Positions 42,901 to 51,640 are shown, numbered from the stretch's first letter. The stretch is 64,000 bases of DNA from Symbiodinium sp. CCMP2592 (GCA_905221615.1 CAJNDT010004924.1:417501-481500), one strand, 5' to 3'. A program made the numbers and translations. The notes: generated from the sequence alone by a model not told the origin.

Positions 42901-43905
42901 CTATCTGCAGGACTACCGCAACGACTATGGCCGTCGGCTATCAGCGCGGCAGCGTCAATGCAAAGGGGCGACGTTCTTGGGTTTGAGCCGAAGCTTGCAG
43001 CCCCGTACGGTTCCAAAGTGCTGGTTCGTAAGCGTCATTTGGATGGACCAAAGCTAGATGATCTGGCACCAAGATGGCTTTCAGGAGTATATGTGGGACT
43101 TTCTGATAGTCTTAGCAAGGGCCACTTGGTGTACGTGAATGACAGTGAAGGAGAGCGCTTTGTACACACGTTGCATGTCCGAGCTGGCTTACACGATCCA
43201 GGACCCCCCGACGAGGAAGTCCACGCGGATCTACCTGAGCCTCCTGAGCGTCGTGTGCGAGGAAAGGCTTCTGGATCCGGGGATGTTGTTGCAGTTTCCA
43301 AAGCTCAGGTGATTGATGAAGCAGAGTTTCGGCAGAGGGCAGAGACTCTAGAGCAGAACTGGAGTTTGGATGCAGCGGAAACCCTGGTTCGGGATGTTGC
43401 GCGTCTACTTCCTGATGACGAGCGAGTCTATGGAATGTTCCGTCATGGAGGACGAATTGGCGTGACCAAGTCCACTGTGGAGAGGCCGTGGCTTGCTCGA
43501 GTTTTGAATCGGGTGATGTTGGAGAGAGCCCCTGATGCGGAGTACGCCGCAGTCTTTGTGTCCATCAATAACGAGCGCGAGGTGCACATTGATCGCAACA
43601 ATGCTCTTGGGGCTATGAATCACTTGCTCCCGATAAGCATGCCGAGACGAGGAGGGGAGCTATGGATGGAGCTGCGCGATGGCGACGTGGTCTCTGGAAA
43701 GGTGATTGAGTTGGTTTCCGGAGAAGGACGGGCCAGATATGGATGCGCATTTCCATTGCAAGAAGGGAGAGTGTTTTCCTTCGACCCTCACCGCCGTCAT
43801 GCTGTAATGCCTTGGAAAGGTGAGCGCATCGTCATTGTGGGCGCTACACTCCTGCCTTATTGTCCTCACTTACACGACTGGACCGGGAATTGTTGTGGGC
43901 TCTAA
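39814..43905 (+). CDS. Copia C Gag C-terminus, protease, MTase-like, integrase and 2OG-oxygenase polyprotein
   Basis: 1363 codons beginning with GTG, not ATG, so expression probably depends on a frame change from Gag (-1 relative). In order: Gag C-terminus (YQPGGANERSAVL); CCCH finger C-x8-C-x5-C-x3-H at 164-182; CCHC knuckle C-x2-C-x4-H-x4-C at 197-210; aspartic protease LIDSGATH near 315; a Rossmann region with LVHLYAGKRERRDL near 530, LELDIERG and IIGGPPQTTFMISR (589 onward), resembling cytosine methyltransferases but with Gln at the catalytic Cys; integrase with HHCC-like start near 789 and D829, D979, E1015 (exact D-x35-E); then a 2OG-Fe(II) oxygenase-like domain with VHIDRNN (H1258, D1260), GGELWMEL, distal H1329 and R1338 in HAVMPWKGER. 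The frame ends just before the final strand, which continues in the next ORF. Confidence 0.9.
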   Translation: MDASKLESVLAVLFRLHTCYQPGGANERSAVLGSLQSPTAPTTVDEALTWLRSWPRWLQRCKDLNMMVPDGTILARALTMVTAKFVADNADTHFRTQLLRSSLRIYGQPKIADVIKYHQHLQAEVESMIAARTVAPTPVPAIKVMTTPTTSSSTPSGSASKPPCKYFLKQGGCRRGQRCPYVHDMNSVSKAERARKCLVCGSEEHRQKDCPTKTPKHSGRPSGGQGFQAAGSTSPSTTSPTNAPKVTSVEPEGETSPVATSQVIAGEPVWTLETLLQAAAKVAGAQPANPKAPSVNVMALKRTVGSSDELAMFALIDSGATHALRRSLSQEEWEEAEPVTVNLAGGESIGLRMNAAGTILVPINSRTSAMSTGPIVPLGALINQLGYTMTWGKTKCKLEGKNGEVMVLRVREGCPEVTEQEALKLISELEDVRLQELRENTRDTRSRVKAAALAMERTWFDYLISYIDGGLSSQALKAVESAPFLQEVPRECKAGLVDAVPEANGWQALKGLEHLNRKTRKRLWTSSKWLVHLYAGKRERRDLQHLEGHGYTILELDIERGRTHDVLRSSTWRALEWGARMGKIGAIIGGPPQTTFMISRHVVGGPEPVRSNEYLFGNWPGQSDSDVFKVNRETQLITRMVYLHALATAGRTRAHYDPTVSREVAFLLEHPRDPRGYLKFQDPLYPDVVSLWRTSLWSEYALEAGLHAYNFDMAALGKAWTRHTTIGTNLHLRHLDGLRLRWHSDGPVRERAPACVWPQEFYEHLVIALRDWGKIPRMLKMSAEQWRDHVRRGHLPFRADCSVCVQAGGTGRRHSRVEHPSAFVLSADLSGVVKVGGVDPDGRGAFPRPFKYIFAAKLRVPKSFVEDGRGVWLEYDPGEVSKEDYEEQDDGLAPVEDGVGARVPEDPPADGGEDCEPELKEVPRRDPDEDSDLGGPELVNLIFACGLKDDKAPTVLEAIQDVILYCRALNIPVLRFHTDRGMEFRARATKQWLKGEGIRVTTSEAGVHQTNGTAESTIRWLKQRARTLLLSAGLPQRLWPSAISAAASMQRGDVLGFEPKLAAPYGSKVLVRKRHLDGPKLDDLAPRWLSGVYVGLSDSLSKGHLVYVNDSEGERFVHTLHVRAGLHDPGPPDEEVHADLPEPPERRVRGKASGSGDVVAVSKAQVIDEAEFRQRAETLEQNWSLDAAETLVRDVARLLPDDERVYGMFRHGGRIGVTKSTVERPWLARVLNRVMLERAPDAEYAAVFVSINNEREVHIDRNNALGAMNHLLPISMPRRGGELWMELRDGDVVSGKVIELVSGEGRARYGCAFPLQEGRVFSFDPHRRHAVMPWKGERIVIVGATLLPYCPHLHDWTGNCCGL

Positions 43906-46889
43906 GTTTTCCGTTGCCCTTGGTGGACGAAGATCATCCGGCTGAAATCTTCATCAACGCATTGTCGGTGTCTTCGGTGAAGCCGGAAAAAGAAATTGAA
44001 CGGGAAGCACGGCCCCTTCGAGGAGGAGGCTGGCAGGAAACAATACCCACGTCAGATGGCGACTACCTGTTCAAGTGCGACTTGTCAATAGCATCAAAGC
44101 CGGTGAGTGATCATGGCTCACTTGCTCCTCCTGGAGGCGGACAACAATGCGAGCACACCGTCGCCCGTGAAGAGCAGTGGGAGGACTGGGAGATGCATTT
44201 GGTGTTGGATGATACCAATGAGCCGGTAAGCACAGCAGCTTTGTCTTCGAGTCGCAGTGCGAGCCCATCTCTTCGGAAGGCGGAGGTCACCTACACTGAT
44301 GGCATCGAGGAGATCTTAGCGAACTTAAGCTCCCCTGTTTCCGCAGTGTACACGGTGAATCCGAAGGACGTGCTTGCTGTGTTTGAGAAGTGGATCCCGT
44401 CTTTGAAGAAGGAGGTTAACACGCTAGACCACGCAGTGGAAAAGGTGATGGGTGACGATTCTCAAGTTCGAGACGACTTGAACTCCGGAAGGGGACAGTT
44501 GATTCCTATGAAGGTCGTGTACACGATCAAGCCACCAGACCCTCCGACCGAGGAGGAGGCGCCCGCAGAGCTTTTCAAGCGCAAATCGCGCATTGTTATC
44601 TGTGGGAACATGGCGACGCATAGCCCGTCTGAGGTGTTCGCGAGCACTGCCCCTGCGGAAGTGGTTAGAGCAGCTATAGCATTGGCTCGTTTCTTCAACT
44701 GGAATCTTGGGGCGATTGACATCGTGGCGGCTTTCTTGCAGACCCCTTTGCGAGCAGTGAAGGGGGCGCCGCTAGTCTATGGAGTGCCACCCAAGGTGCT
44801 TGTGAGAGCTGGGTTAGCGAAGCCAGGCGAGTTGTGGAAGTTGACCCATGCAGTTTACGGCCTACAAGAGAGTCCGAAGCTTTGGGGCGCTTACCGAGAC
44901 ACTTTGCTGGCGCAAATCCAGTTGGTGTTCGATGGAAAGCGAGTGACCCTGATGCAAGGGCGTGTGGAGCCGTCGTGGTGGTCGATACTACAGGATGGCT
45001 CAGTGCTGATTGGCATCCTTGTCGTGTATGTAGACGACCTTCTTCTATGCGGGAGGACTGAGCTCATCAAGGAGTTGGCTGCCGCTATCAAGGCGGTATG
45101 GAGGACGAGTCCACTTCAGCTTGCAACAGATGGTGAGATCAGGTTCCTGGGCATTGAAATCTCGCTCACTAGCCAGGGTTTCGCGTTGTCCCAGAGAGCC
45201 TACATCGAGGAGCTTCTGCGAATCCATGAGATGACCCCGAAGCGCAAGGATTTAGTTCCTGTGGCTAAAGAGCTGGCAAGCTTCGTTGCGGCAGAGGACG
45301 AGGCGCCTGCCAATGAGGCCGAGATCCGTGCAGCTCAACAGATCGCCGGGGAGTTGTTGTGGATCAGCCAACGGACTAGGCCGGACATTGCTTTTGTATG
45401 CTCGTTGGTGGGATCGCTTGCAACACGGGCTCCAAGGCGTGCTGTGGAAATCGGGGAGAAGACCCTGGGATACCTTCAGAGGACCATAGGACGTCAGCTG
45501 CTATATGAAGGTGGCGTTCCTTATTTGACCGGGTTCGTGGACGCGTCGTTTGCCCCAGATGCTAGTCGGTCACACACGGGTTGGATTGTGTTGTTAGCCG
45601 GGAACGTGATCGCATGGAGATCGTCGAGGCAGTCTTGCATCAGTTTGAGTACAGCAGAAGCAGAGCTAGAAGCAGCAGTAGAGGGCCTTGTGGCGCTGCA
45701 AGGAGTTCAAGCTCTGTTACATGATATTGGGGTGACTTCGCTTCAGCTTCAAATGCACTCTGATAGCACTTCAGCCTTGGCGATTGCAAGGGGATCCTGC
45801 AGCTGGAGGACCAGACATCTGCGGTTGAAGAGTTCCTGGATTGGTGAACTTATTGCCAAAGGGACTGTGGAGTTCAACCATTGCAGTGGAGAAGTCCAAC
45901 CGGCGGATCTTTTGACCAAGCCATTGTCTTCAGCGAGAATGAAGGCGTTGAGTGGCCTTATCGGTTTGATTGAGGACCCGCGTCTACCTGGTGGCAACGA
46001 TTCGGAGGAAGTTCAGGGTGAAGTTCGCACCAGCATTCCAAGCAGCAGCAGCAGTCACACCCCTAGCCCCATCCCTAAAGTGTTAGTAGCTTTACTGGTG
46101 CTGGCGCAAGCAGTTTCTGGTGAGCGTGTTACTGATGAGTATGGAATAGTAGCTTATGGTAGCAGCGTGTCGGTCGACTATGGCTTGCTAACCTGGATGC
46201 TACTGTGGCTTTTGGTGTTGCTGGCTGTTATGTCTTGGGAAGCTTTGAAGTGGATTGCTTGGATTGTCTACGATAGGGCATCACCGGGTGCAAGTGCAAG
46301 GCGTTTGAGAAGGCTGCAGCGGCTAAGGGATGCTACGTCCGAGGCGATCCAGAGGGAAGTTTCTGTAAGGCTAGGGACGGGTCCCGAGCGGCGCGCTCGA
46401 GACGCTCGCCGAACTCCTGCAGAGCAGCAGGCTTCGCAACCAGGTGAGGAATCCAGACGATCGAGGAGCGATCCCCCGCGTGGTCAGGATCCGAATGCAG
46501 AGGAAAGGATGAATCTGCTGCGAAGATTGGCGCGTGGGACAAAAGAGCAGGTAGATGCCGCTGTTCAGACGGCAGCATTCTCGCCTGTGCAAGCTCCTGG
46601 AACGAGAGTGATCTTGCGCTATGTTCATGAGCCACCGGAGCAAGTGTTTGTGGTGCCTGACAATGAATGCTTTCACGTGTACGAGGATTGCTACGCCTTC
46701 CGGCATCGTGGAACTCAGGATCGAGTGCGGCACCGCAGACTGTGTCAGTTTTGCAGCAACAGAGCAGCAGATGATCCTGACAAGACACCGGACTATGGCC
46801 GTGACCTTGAGAGAGCGCAGGAGTATGAGAGAGTTTTCAATACTACTCTTCGAGTTTCTGGACAGAGCTCACGTGTGCCCTCCGACTGA
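43860..46889 (+). CDS. Copia C reverse transcriptase, RNase H and membrane/Cys-His tail
   Basis: 1009 codons starting with TTG; no early ATG, so probably reached by a -1 frame change from the upstream ORF. The first residues (DRELLWALSFPLPLVDE) look like the end of the 2OG domain. RT at about 165-490: RIVICGNMA, AIDIVAAFLQTPL with the first catalytic Asp, LTHAVYGLQESPKLW, and YVDDLLLCG (Y390-D393). RNase H about 490-700: QQIAGELLWISQRTRPDIAF, FVDASFAPDASRSHTGWIVL, STAEAELEAA, HSDSTSALAIARG. After it come two hydrophobic segments (VLVALLVLAQAVSG; then TWMLLWLLVLLAVMSWEALK), a basic stretch, and a C-terminal Cys/His cluster (CFHVYEDC ... RRLCQFC). A membrane segment after RNase H is unusual for Copia; function unknown. 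Confidence 0.92.
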   Translation: MSSLTRLDRELLWALSFPLPLVDEDHPAEIFINALSVSSVKPEKEIEREARPLRGGGWQETIPTSDGDYLFKCDLSIASKPVSDHGSLAPPGGGQQCEHTVAREEQWEDWEMHLVLDDTNEPVSTAALSSSRSASPSLRKAEVTYTDGIEEILANLSSPVSAVYTVNPKDVLAVFEKWIPSLKKEVNTLDHAVEKVMGDDSQVRDDLNSGRGQLIPMKVVYTIKPPDPPTEEEAPAELFKRKSRIVICGNMATHSPSEVFASTAPAEVVRAAIALARFFNWNLGAIDIVAAFLQTPLRAVKGAPLVYGVPPKVLVRAGLAKPGELWKLTHAVYGLQESPKLWGAYRDTLLAQIQLVFDGKRVTLMQGRVEPSWWSILQDGSVLIGILVVYVDDLLLCGRTELIKELAAAIKAVWRTSPLQLATDGEIRFLGIEISLTSQGFALSQRAYIEELLRIHEMTPKRKDLVPVAKELASFVAAEDEAPANEAEIRAAQQIAGELLWISQRTRPDIAFVCSLVGSLATRAPRRAVEIGEKTLGYLQRTIGRQLLYEGGVPYLTGFVDASFAPDASRSHTGWIVLLAGNVIAWRSSRQSCISLSTAEAELEAAVEGLVALQGVQALLHDIGVTSLQLQMHSDSTSALAIARGSCSWRTRHLRLKSSWIGELIAKGTVEFNHCSGEVQPADLLTKPLSSARMKALSGLIGLIEDPRLPGGNDSEEVQGEVRTSIPSSSSSHTPSPIPKVLVALLVLAQAVSGERVTDEYGIVAYGSSVSVDYGLLTWMLLWLLVLLAVMSWEALKWIAWIVYDRASPGASARRLRRLQRLRDATSEAIQREVSVRLGTGPERRARDARRTPAEQQASQPGEESRRSRSDPPRGQDPNAEERMNLLRRLARGTKEQVDAAVQTAAFSPVQAPGTRVILRYVHEPPEQVFVVPDNECFHVYEDCYAFRHRGTQDRVRHRRLCQFCSNRAADDPDKTPDYGRDLERAQEYERVFNTTLRVSGQSSRVPSD

Positions 46890-46899
46890 CGTCGAGGCC

Positions 46900-46908
46900 A
46901 AGGAGGAG
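46900..46908 (+). other. Copia C polypurine tract
   Basis: AAGGAGGAG directly before the 3' LTR; primes plus-strand DNA synthesis in LTR retroelements. Confidence 0.7.
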
Positions 46909-47216
46909 TAGGAAAAGCCAGAAGCAGCGATTGAGGTCGCATGCCGCGTGCAGTTGTTTGCGAGCTCTTGTTACGGCTGTTGCGTTGGTTTAAGGGGAAG
47001 GCTGCGGAACAAACACCCCTTGGCCATGTAAAGTGAGCACAGCCGAAGATCGTGCACAAATCACGATGTGTACTGAACTGTCTGCAGTGAGATCACCAAT
47101 TGCACAACTTAGATCTCGAAGTGCATACATGTTGCGTTGCGTGCAAAAGATTTCAAGTAGGTTCAGGCTGCAATGGACGAGCCTTCGGCTTCTACTGCGG
47201 TAAGACCTGTCCTTCA
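46909..47216 (+). repeat. Copia C 3' LTR
   Basis: 308 bp, two differences from the 5' LTR. Its internal ATG (47173) opens a frame that reads into the flanking ATTACT array. Confidence 0.95.
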
Positions 47217-47738
47217 ATTACTATTACTATTACTATTACTAGTACTATTACTATTACTATTACTATTACTATTACTATTACTATTACTATTACTATTATT
47301 ATTACTATTACTATTACTATTACTATTACTATTACTTATTACTATTATTACTATTACTATTACTATTACTATTACTATTACTATTACTATTACTATTACT
47401 ATTACTATTACTATTACTATTACTATTACTATTACTATACTACTATTACTATTACTATTACTATTACTATTACTATTACTATTACTATTACTATTACTAT
47501 TACTATTACTATTACTATTACTATTACTATTACTATTACTATTACTATTACTATTACTATTACTATTACTATTACTATTACTATTACTATTACTATTACT
47601 ATTACTATTACTATTACTATTACTATTACTATTACTATTACTGTTACTATTACCACTACTACGACGACTGCTACTGCTACTGCTACTGCTACTGCTACTG
47701 CTACTGCTACTGCTATTGCTACTACCACTATTACCACT

Positions 47739-47776
<38 letters not shown>

Positions 47777-48070
47777 GACTACTACTACTACTACTACTAT
47801 TACTCCTATTACTCCTATTCCTATTCCTATTCCTATTCCTATTCCTATTACTACTGCTATTGCTATTGCTATTGCTATGACTATGACTATGACTATGACT
47901 ATTACTATTACTATTACTATTACTATTACTGTCACTGTTACTGTTATTGTTACTGTTACTGTTACTGTTACTGCTACTGCTACTGTTACTGTTACTATTA
48001 CTATTGCTATTACTATTACCACTACTACGACGACGACGACTACTACTACTACTACTACTACTACTAGTAG
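47217..48070. repeat. ATTACT array (3' arm) passing into ACT, GCTACT and ATTCCT repeats
   Basis: ATTACT to about 47640, then ACC/ACT/GCT triplets, CCTATT and GTTACT hexamers, ACT and ACG triplets. Continuation of the array interrupted by Copia C. Confidence 0.96.
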
Positions 48071-48450
48071 CTGTACTCCTACTATTACTCGTTTTAAGCA
48101 AAGCCGTGCGACTGTTGTAATCACTATCAGTACTATTTATAACGTGAATGCTGTTGAAGTGCAGTTCTTCATCGCCAGTACCATTGCTTGACAATTGCTG
48201 AACAGCATTGTTACGAATTATTACAATTACCATGTACCGTCATTTTGAATCTTCTCTATCTATTCTTACTACAGCTACTATTGCGAGTACCAGTTCTAGT
48301 ACTGCCTACTAGTTTCTTAGCACCATTACCGTGACTACTGGTACTAATACTGTACTATTGATATTTGTTGTTGCTACTCGCAATTTTTTGCTCCTCCTCC
48401 TAGTACCACTACAACTACTACTGCTGCTACTACTCCTACTGCTACTCCCT
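48071..48450. other. Unassigned sequence ending in a triplet tract
   Basis: AT-rich unique sequence from 48071 to about 48400, then CTACTACTG-type triplets up to the start of the LINE ORF1 remnant. No gene seen. Confidence 0.5.
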
Positions 48451-48480
48451 GCGGAAAAGCGCGCCCGGACGGACGAGGCC

Positions 48481-49389
48481 ATGCAAGCCCCAGGGGGCGC
48501 TCCCTCGACCTGGACCTGGACGACATCCCCGCCCAAGGGCAAAGGCAAGGGCAAGAACAAGGGCAAGGCACAGGGCAAGGGCCACGGCCTGTCACGGAAC
48601 CGGCAACAGCCGGGTTGGAGCCAGGACCACTGGACCTCTGGATCAAACGGATGGGGTCCGTCGTGGACCCAGGACTACAATCTGCCGGACCTAGTTCAGA
48701 AGCTTTCCTCGATGGCTATCAAGCACGAATATGCCATCAACAGCATCATGCAGGACCACACGCTGTACCTCTTCGTGAAGCCGGGGGACGAGGGTCTGAT
48801 CCCGATCCTTTTTGCCACTTCGGACAAATGGCACAAGGTGAACCAGACAGACCCCTCATCCACGACCGAATCACTCCGCCTGGTGATGATGAAAGCGTTC
48901 CTGATAGAGCTCGGCCAACGGCTCAAGGCTACAATGGAGAATCAGCACGATTCCCTGAAACAGGCGAAGGACCTTGGCTGGCTCACGGACCAGGGTCTGT
49001 GGAAGACGCTAACATGGAACCCGGCCATCCAGGACCTACAGGAACAGCCGGGCGGACGCCTACACAAGACCGAAGATCTCATTGGGCAGACGGTGGAACT
49101 ACGGAAGTTAAATCACGGAGGAGAATCTGTTTCGCTTTCAATCTCTTCGAGGCTTATCGAAAGCACCACAGACAGCGTGGGTTCAGCTTGCCATCGAGAT
49201 CAGTACCAGGGACACGGGGAATCGGGTTTGGGAACTCCTTCATTCTTGGATCGGTTGCGCAGCGCTGCATACAATGGGTTGCAGACTTCGAAGGGAGCGG
49301 AGGCCTTTCTCAGCAAGCAAGAGCTCTACGAGGATGGTAGGACAGCTGGCCTGCAACTCGTCTCAGGCCAGATCGACTGTTCCTCCTAA
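48481..49389 (+). pseudogene. LINE ORF1-like protein with KGKGKG linker
   Basis: From the ATG at 48481: a Lys/Gly linker (PPKGKGKGKNKGKAQGKGHG), then a domain with LPDLVQKLSSMAIKHEYAIN, DHTLYLFVKPGDEGLIPIL, SLRLVMMKAFLIELGQRLKA, and ending near LNHGGESV. From about 49130 the pattern continues in another frame (VQLAIEISTRDTGNRVWELL), which indicates a frameshift; the original frame runs on to 49389 out of register. From memory of the family, dinoflagellate LINE ORF1-type proteins have this basic linker plus helical domain. A BLAST search is needed to confirm. Confidence 0.5.
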
Positions 49390-50209
49390 GCCCCACCCTA
49401 CCACCATAATGCCCGACCTCTCCCAATGGACTGTTCGAGACCAGGTGGAAGGACTCTCTCAGATTATGCAGTGCCTCTTATGGCCCTTCTGGAATCGTGA
49501 TTCCAGGTCCGAGTCTGAGCATGGTCTGCTTAAGCATCTCTGGCATAGGGTTAATAAGAACAGTAGTACCCCAATATCTTTGAGAGGCGATCTTCTTTGG
49601 TCATCCGTGGCCGGGGGCATACCTACTGCCGTGCGGGGCCCACCCTTGTGCAATCAACTCCAATACCTGCTGCAACAGCTCTCTGATGCCCCTCCAACAG
49701 GACTTTGGGAGTGGTATGCGGATACCGGGTTGAGCAACCTTCCACCAGTGGAGGCTCCTATGATTTTACCCATGCAGATCGTTAAGCGAGACACGCCTCC
49801 CTCCACTGTAGGCTGCTTGCGAGAATGGGGTGCTCACTCGCACAGGCCTGTCCTCCGGCAGGCACCTCACACTCTATATGCATATGCCTACACTGTCAGG
49901 CTACTGTTTGAGCTACATGGTGAGACGGATGTGGCATGGTTCGATAGCGACGGGGAGGCCTGCCCTCTTTGCATCCAACCCCTGGATGGTCCAGCATATG
50001 CCTGTCTGTACGAGGTTCGCTCCATCATACTGTGCTCTGCATCTGGCGATCGCTGCGGATACGACTCAGTGCATCGGAAAATGCCTGAGGATTCCATACT
50101 GCCTTTTGCTCCAGCATTGTCACAGCTCCTTGATGCAGATGCAAGACCTTGCATTGTGGCACTGCGTCGGTGCCCTGGCCAGGTCAGTGCTGGCCACCAT
50201 AACATCTGA
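49274..50209 (+). CDS. Second ORF of the LINE ORF1-type element, function unknown
   Basis: 311 codons from an ATG. Its first 40 residues continue the ORF1-like pattern; after an internal ATG at 49409 (MPDLSQWTVRDQVEGLSQIM) it has no domain I recognise. Features seen: LWRPFW-type aromatic residues, a single C-x2-C pair in EACPLCIQPLDGPAYACL, and a stop at 50207. It may encode the rest of a LINE ORF1 or a different element-encoded protein. Confidence 0.45.
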   Translation: MGCRLRRERRPFSASKSSTRMVGQLACNSSQARSTVPPKPHPTTIMPDLSQWTVRDQVEGLSQIMQCLLWPFWNRDSRSESEHGLLKHLWHRVNKNSSTPISLRGDLLWSSVAGGIPTAVRGPPLCNQLQYLLQQLSDAPPTGLWEWYADTGLSNLPPVEAPMILPMQIVKRDTPPSTVGCLREWGAHSHRPVLRQAPHTLYAYAYTVRLLFELHGETDVAWFDSDGEACPLCIQPLDGPAYACLYEVRSIILCSASGDRCGYDSVHRKMPEDSILPFAPALSQLLDADARPCIVALRRCPGQVSAGHHNI

Positions 50210-50378
50210 CTGTAGTGCGATGACGCCGATTGTTAACGTTTAGAGATATTGCGCATAAGTCGCATATCAGTTGCAACGCAAGTGCTGCGGCTTAAGGGCA
50301 CAGTACTGAGCTCCCTGAGAGCTCCGGCATGAGTCCGTGCTTCTCGCTAGGTGGACCGAACTCCGCTGCGTGTTGAAT

Positions 50379-50462
50379 GAATACTATTACTACTACTACT
50401 ATTATTATTACTACTACTACTACTTCTCCTACTCATTCTGCTAATGCTACTGCTACTTCTAC
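50379..50462. repeat. ACT/ATT triplet microsatellite
   Basis: TACTATTACTACTACT type tract directly beyond the LINE ORF1-type unit. Confidence 0.9.
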
Positions 50463-50499
50463 TTCTTGGTTGCTGCGCTTGCCACTTAATGCTTAGACG

Positions 50500-50905
50500 T
50501 AGGCTGCTCATTGACATGTTGCAATCATCCTCTTATCGGTGTAAGCTTTCTCAGTTGATTGTAATGGACGGAGATTGTTGTCAAGGTGATGTGCAGGAGC
50601 TGAACGACGTCTTCGCATGTGTTGAGGAGGCTTTGACAGCTGACCAGAGGAAGAAGCTCCTGGAGAAGGACTCGGAGTGCTCGAATTTTCGGGCTTGTGG
50701 AGCTGAGTTCAGGGTTCATTGTGGTTGCTTTCAGCACCGATTGACGAGTGCAGAAAGACGTCTCTTGTCGTTGATATTAGAGTCTGGTTCTGCAGGAGGT
50801 TTGAGCGTGACCGATTTGAGGACTCTCCCCTTCGAATTTTTTATTTTTCAACATGCTCCGGCTAGTTCTCGGCTAACACAGCCCCAAAACACTATGGCAA
50901 AATAG
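50500..50905 (+). CDS. Possible single-exon fragment, unknown
   Basis: The frame that begins in the triplet repeat continues as ordinary sequence: GDVQELNDVFACVEEALTAD then RKKLLEKDSECSNFRACGAE, ending in a TAG at 50903. Composition is coding-like, with several Cys, but no known motif. Could be an exon or a relic. Confidence 0.3.
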
Positions 50906-51640
50906 GGCGTGTACGCTGGAAATAAAGTATTACAGGGCCAGTGACGGCGTGAGGCGTCAGCAGCAGAAGTCTGCGGCGGTTGCGTGGCGCGTGCCGTGCT
51001 GTGGTGTGCAGTTCGCTCGAAGTGACTAAGGTCCTGGCAGGGCCACACTTCTCGGACATTGGGAGGAGTGTTGGAGTTTTGTGACTGGCCACGGGTGTGG
51101 AATGGGTGTGGACTTCTGCGCTGTCGCAGGTTAAGCTTATGAGCACCAACCCCTTTAGAATAGCGAGGCGTTCTCAGTGGCAGAAACGCCGATAAATGCA
51201 AACCAAATGCGTTTGGCAATTGTGTCTTTTTGCGCCGGGGCCAGGAGCCAGGACCAGGGCCAGGACAGTTGCATTGTCGGGACAGGGGTCCATGAGGAAA
51301 GTGCCAAAAATGCCATAAACATATTGTGATATTGTCAAATATGCGAAATAGAAGTGCGCCGCAAATCCACCTGGGCAGCCGCTATCTCCGTGATGCAGTT
51401 GCGACGAATTTTTCATTTTTGGGATCTGACGATGTCGGGTGTTTGATTCGAAGGAATTGGGGAACATAGCACCAAGCGTTTTCCGATTAATGCCATCGGC
51501 CTCGCTGCATAATGCCTGTCTGATAGAAGAACAAGGAATCTTTCGGGTGAATTTTCGAGCTGCAAACTGCCGGAGAGGAGCTGAGGCGCATGCAGGACTA
51601 CGCAGAATCAATAGATGATCCCCGGCTGATGTGACAGTTT
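50906..51640. other. Unassigned sequence
   Basis: No coding motif recognised on either strand. Confidence 0.4.

Larger units (their letters stand above)
38054..47216 (+). mobile_element. Copia C: young Copia LTR retrotransposon with CCCH finger, MTase-like and 2OG-oxygenase domains
   Basis: 9163 bp. LTRs 38054-38361 and 46909-47216, both 308 bp, differ at two positions. Flanking ATTAC on both sides (38049-38053 and 47217-47221) fits a 5 bp target-site duplication, though the array makes this partly ambiguous. A purine tract AAGGAGGAG (46900-46908) abuts the 3' LTR. Three overlapping frames encode Gag; Gag C-terminus, protease, MTase-like domain, integrase and 2OG oxygenase; and RT, RNase H and a membrane plus Cys/His tail. 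Catalytic boxes of integrase and RT are intact. Confidence 0.93.
48450..50378 (+). mobile_element. LINE ORF1-type element without endonuclease or RT, between ACT repeats
   Basis: A 1.9 kb unit bounded by ACT-type triplet repeats on both sides (about 48400-48450 and 50379-50460). It holds an ORF1-like protein in two broken frames, a second ORF, and a short 3' region with GAGCTCCCTGAGAGCTC before GTTGAATGAA and the repeat. No endonuclease or RT is present, so it is either non-autonomous or internally deleted. Confidence 0.55.
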
